This document shows positions 15,795 through 17,841 of a stretch of 17,841 nt of DNA, piece after piece. The DNA comes from Gammaproteobacteria bacterium (GTDB lineage Bacteria > Pseudomonadota > Gammaproteobacteria > UBA9214). The stretch is from assembly GCA_030632175.1 (NCBI GenBank), contig DAOVVG010000022.1, positions 1 through 17,841 on the forward strand, written 5' to 3'. The notes below the pieces were generated by a model. The model made no database searches, was not told the DNA's origin, and saw only the letters and a list, made by a program, of their open reading frames with translations. How positions within the stretch are numbered: position 1 is the first letter of the stretch; the number at the start of each line of letters is the position of its first letter. A program made the translations under genes and the position numbers.

Positions 15795-17841
15795 ATGACT
15801 GACTCCAACCCGGTAGCTGCGACCACGGCAACCTTTAAATCCTGGTTCCAGATGCAGACACTGGATGCCGCGCTGGCTGAAGCCGGCGCCCCGCTGGAAC
15901 CCTTCAAACAGTGCCTGAAACAGGGCAAGGAAATACTGGGACAGCAGTTCGAGAGCGGCGTCGGCGCGCCCGTTCTGGTCCGCGCACGATCCTGGCAAAT
16001 TGACCAGGTGCTGGTGCGTACCTGGGCCCGTTTCATGGGTCCGGATACCGGGCAACCGGCACTTGTAGCGGTGGGTGGCTATGGTCGCAGCGAATTAATG
16101 CCCGGGTCTGATGTTGACCTGCTGATACTGCTGCTCGATGACGAGAACAACCGGTTTGACGCACAGATCACTGAATTACTGACATTCCTCTGGGACATAG
16201 GCCTTGAAGTCGGACACAGCGTGCGCACAATCGAGGATTGTGTCGAACAGTCGCTCGCTGATGTCACCGTGGTCACCAACATCATGGAAGCACGTTTGCT
16301 GACAGGTTCAGAAACCCTGTTCCGGCGCATGCAGGAAAATACTGCACCTGAAAAAATCTGGAACAGCCGTACATTCTTTGAAGTGAAGAGCGCGGAACAG
16401 CGAACCCGCTACAAAAAATTTCACAATACTGCCTATAACCTCGAACCGAACGTCAAGGAAGGGCCCGGGGGACTGCGTGATATCCAGATGATTGCCTGGG
16501 TTGCAAACAGGCATTTTGGCACAGCGTCGCTCGAACAGCTGGTTGACCATGACTTTTTAACTCGCAAGGAGTTCGAAACGCTGGCGAAGGGGCGCGACCT
16601 GCTCTGGAATATCCGTTTTGCCCTGCATATGCTTACCGGGCGCGGTGAAGACCGGCTACTGTTTGACTACCAGCGCACACTGGCCAGCACCTTCGATTTC
16701 CACGACGATGATAACCGGCTGGGCGTGGAAGCCTTCATGAAACAGTACTACCGCACCATCATGGAGCTGAGCCGCCTCAATGAAATGTTGCTGCAACTGT
16801 TTCACGAAAACATTCTTCACCCGGAGGGTCCGGGTGAACCGATAGTCATTAACAATCGATTCCAGAGCCGTGGCGGCTACATTGAGATCAGTAACGACAA
16901 GGTTTTCGCACACTACCCGTTCGCGCTACTCGAAATATTTCTGCTGCTGGAACAGGACCCGGAACTGCATGGTGTGCGCGCCGGCACCATTCGCGCCGTT
17001 CGTCAACATCGTCACCTTATCGATGACGCTTTTCGCAACGACATCGGGGCGCGCAGTCTGTTTATGGAAATAATCAGGCAGCCACAGGGTGTCACGCACG
17101 AGCTGCGCCGTATGAATGTGTACGGCATCCTCGCCGCATACCTGCCAGCTTTCGAACATATTGTCGGACTGATGCAATATGACCTGTTTCACATTTACAC
17201 GGTGGACGAACATATCCTTACCGTTATGCGTAACCTGCGTCGCTTTACAGTGCCTGAATTTGCACATGAATTTCCGCTCTGTAGCCACGTCATCGCCACC
17301 CTGCCCAAGCCTGAACTCCTGTACCTCGCCGGGCTGTTTCACGATATCGCCAAGGGGCGCGGCGGCGATCACTCAACACTGGGCGGCAAAGCTGCGCACG
17401 AGTTTTGTATCCAGCACGGCCTCAGTGACTACGACGCAGAACTGGTTACCTGGCTTGTTAACCAGCACTTGCTGATGTCATCGACCGCGCAGCGTGAAGA
17501 CATCAGCGATCCGCTTGTTGTCAATCGATTTGCTGGAACCGTGGGGAATACTGTCCACCTTGATTACCTTTACCTGCTGACAGTTGCGGATATACGTGGC
17601 ACCAATCCCGAAATGTGGAACAGCTGGAAGGATGCCCTGCTGAAACAGCTCTACTACAACACACGTCGCGCATTGCAACGCGGCTTGCAGGATCCGCTCG
17701 AACGTGCCGAGCATATTCAGCAGACCCGGCAAGCCGCCTCGGAACTGCTGCAGGAAGATTCGTCGGCTGCCAGCACCCTGTGGGACGGTTTTGGTGATGA
17801 ATATTTTCTCCGGCATTCACCTGAGCAGATAGCACATCACA
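15795..17841 (+). CDS. glnD: PII uridylyltransferase / uridylyl-removing enzyme, truncated by window end
   Basis: 682 residues are visible and the frame is open at the window edge; E. coli GlnD has 890. GlnD senses glutamine and attaches or removes UMP on PII proteins, controlling nitrogen assimilation. The nucleotidyltransferase motif GGYGRSELMPGSDVD is at 94-108, with G94, G95, D106 and D108. KEGPGGLRDIQMI follows, typical of the family. The HD domain for UMP removal shows FHDIAKGRGGDHS with H516 and D517, close to E. coli H514/D515. The two C-terminal ACT domains expected to bind glutamine lie outside the window. The ATG at 15795 has little ribosome-binding sequence, so expression may depend on coupling to map, 18 bp upstream and in the same frame. 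Confidence 0.96.
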   Translation, partial: MTDSNPVAATTATFKSWFQMQTLDAALAEAGAPLEPFKQCLKQGKEILGQQFESGVGAPVLVRARSWQIDQVLVRTWARFMGPDTGQPALVAVGGYGRSELMPGSDVDLLILLLDDENNRFDAQITELLTFLWDIGLEVGHSVRTIEDCVEQSLADVTVVTNIMEARLLTGSETLFRRMQENTAPEKIWNSRTFFEVKSAEQRTRYKKFHNTAYNLEPNVKEGPGGLRDIQMIAWVANRHFGTASLEQLVDHDFLTRKEFETLAKGRDLLWNIRFALHMLTGRGEDRLLFDYQRTLASTFDFHDDDNRLGVEAFMKQYYRTIMELSRLNEMLLQLFHENILHPEGPGEPIVINNRFQSRGGYIEISNDKVFAHYPFALLEIFLLLEQDPELHGVRAGTIRAVRQHRHLIDDAFRNDIGARSLFMEIIRQPQGVTHELRRMNVYGILAAYLPAFEHIVGLMQYDLFHIYTVDEHILTVMRNLRRFTVPEFAHEFPLCSHVIATLPKPELLYLAGLFHDIAKGRGGDHSTLGGKAAHEFCIQHGLSDYDAELVTWLVNQHLLMSSTAQREDISDPLVVNRFAGTVGNTVHLDYLYLLTVADIRGTNPEMWNSWKDALLKQLYYNTRRALQRGLQDPLERAEHIQQTRQAASELLQEDSSAASTLWDGFGDEYFLRHSPEQIAHH

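Noticed and set aside
1..17841. Search for an undescribed system, mobile element, CRISPR array or phage remnant
   Set aside because: Every long stretch is accounted for by conserved core genes in the known gammaproteobacterial order, and no gap exceeds 258 bp.

Overview
The window is a core chromosomal locus of a Gram-negative gammaproteobacterium. The evidence is gene order and protein similarity: the run rpsB-tsf-pyrH-frr-uppS-cdsA-dxr-rseP-bamA-skp-lpxD-fabZ-lpxA-lpxB-rnhB, with map and glnD diverging from rpsB, is the classic gammaproteobacterial arrangement known from Escherichia coli. LpxA/B/D, BamA and Skp show an LPS-bearing outer membrane. Genus cannot be told from the sequence alone. 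Base composition looks even and slightly GC-rich throughout, and I saw no sign of recent horizontal transfer, no IS element, no tRNA or rRNA gene and no CRISPR array.

Layout. Positions 1-141 (+) hold the last 46 codons of a GGDEF (diguanylate cyclase) gene, whose stop overlaps the end of rnhB tail to tail. From 132 to 14750 fifteen genes all read on the minus strand. In transcription order these are: translation and nucleotide genes (rpsB, tsf; terminator; pyrH, frr), then undecaprenyl phosphate, phospholipid and isoprenoid synthesis (uppS, cdsA, dxr), then envelope proteolysis and outer-membrane protein assembly (rseP, bamA, skp), then lipid A synthesis with the fatty-acid dehydratase that competes for its substrate (lpxD, fabZ, lpxA, lpxB), and finally rnhB. 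Spacing is very tight: ATGA, TTGA or 8-bp overlaps occur at frr/pyrH, cdsA/uppS, rseP/dxr, lpxA/fabZ and rnhB/lpxB. A strong intrinsic terminator separates tsf from pyrH, and a weaker terminator-like hairpin lies between lpxD and fabZ.

The 258-bp rpsB-map intergenic region holds a good rpsB promoter with a GC-rich discriminator, a roughly 160-nt structured rpsB leader in the position of the S2-autoregulated (t44-type) leader, and a candidate map promoter that overlaps the rpsB promoter. map (15009-15776) is followed after 18 bp by glnD, which runs off the right edge at about three quarters of its expected length.

I found no undescribed system. The points most worth a second look are: a bulky Phe in LpxA at the position of the E. 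coli acyl-chain ruler Gly173; a histone H1-like tail on S2 encoded partly by a near-perfect 36-bp tandem duplication; the overlapping rpsB/map promoters; the intra-operon hairpin before fabZ; and an 11-codon reading frame that stops on the lpxB start codon.
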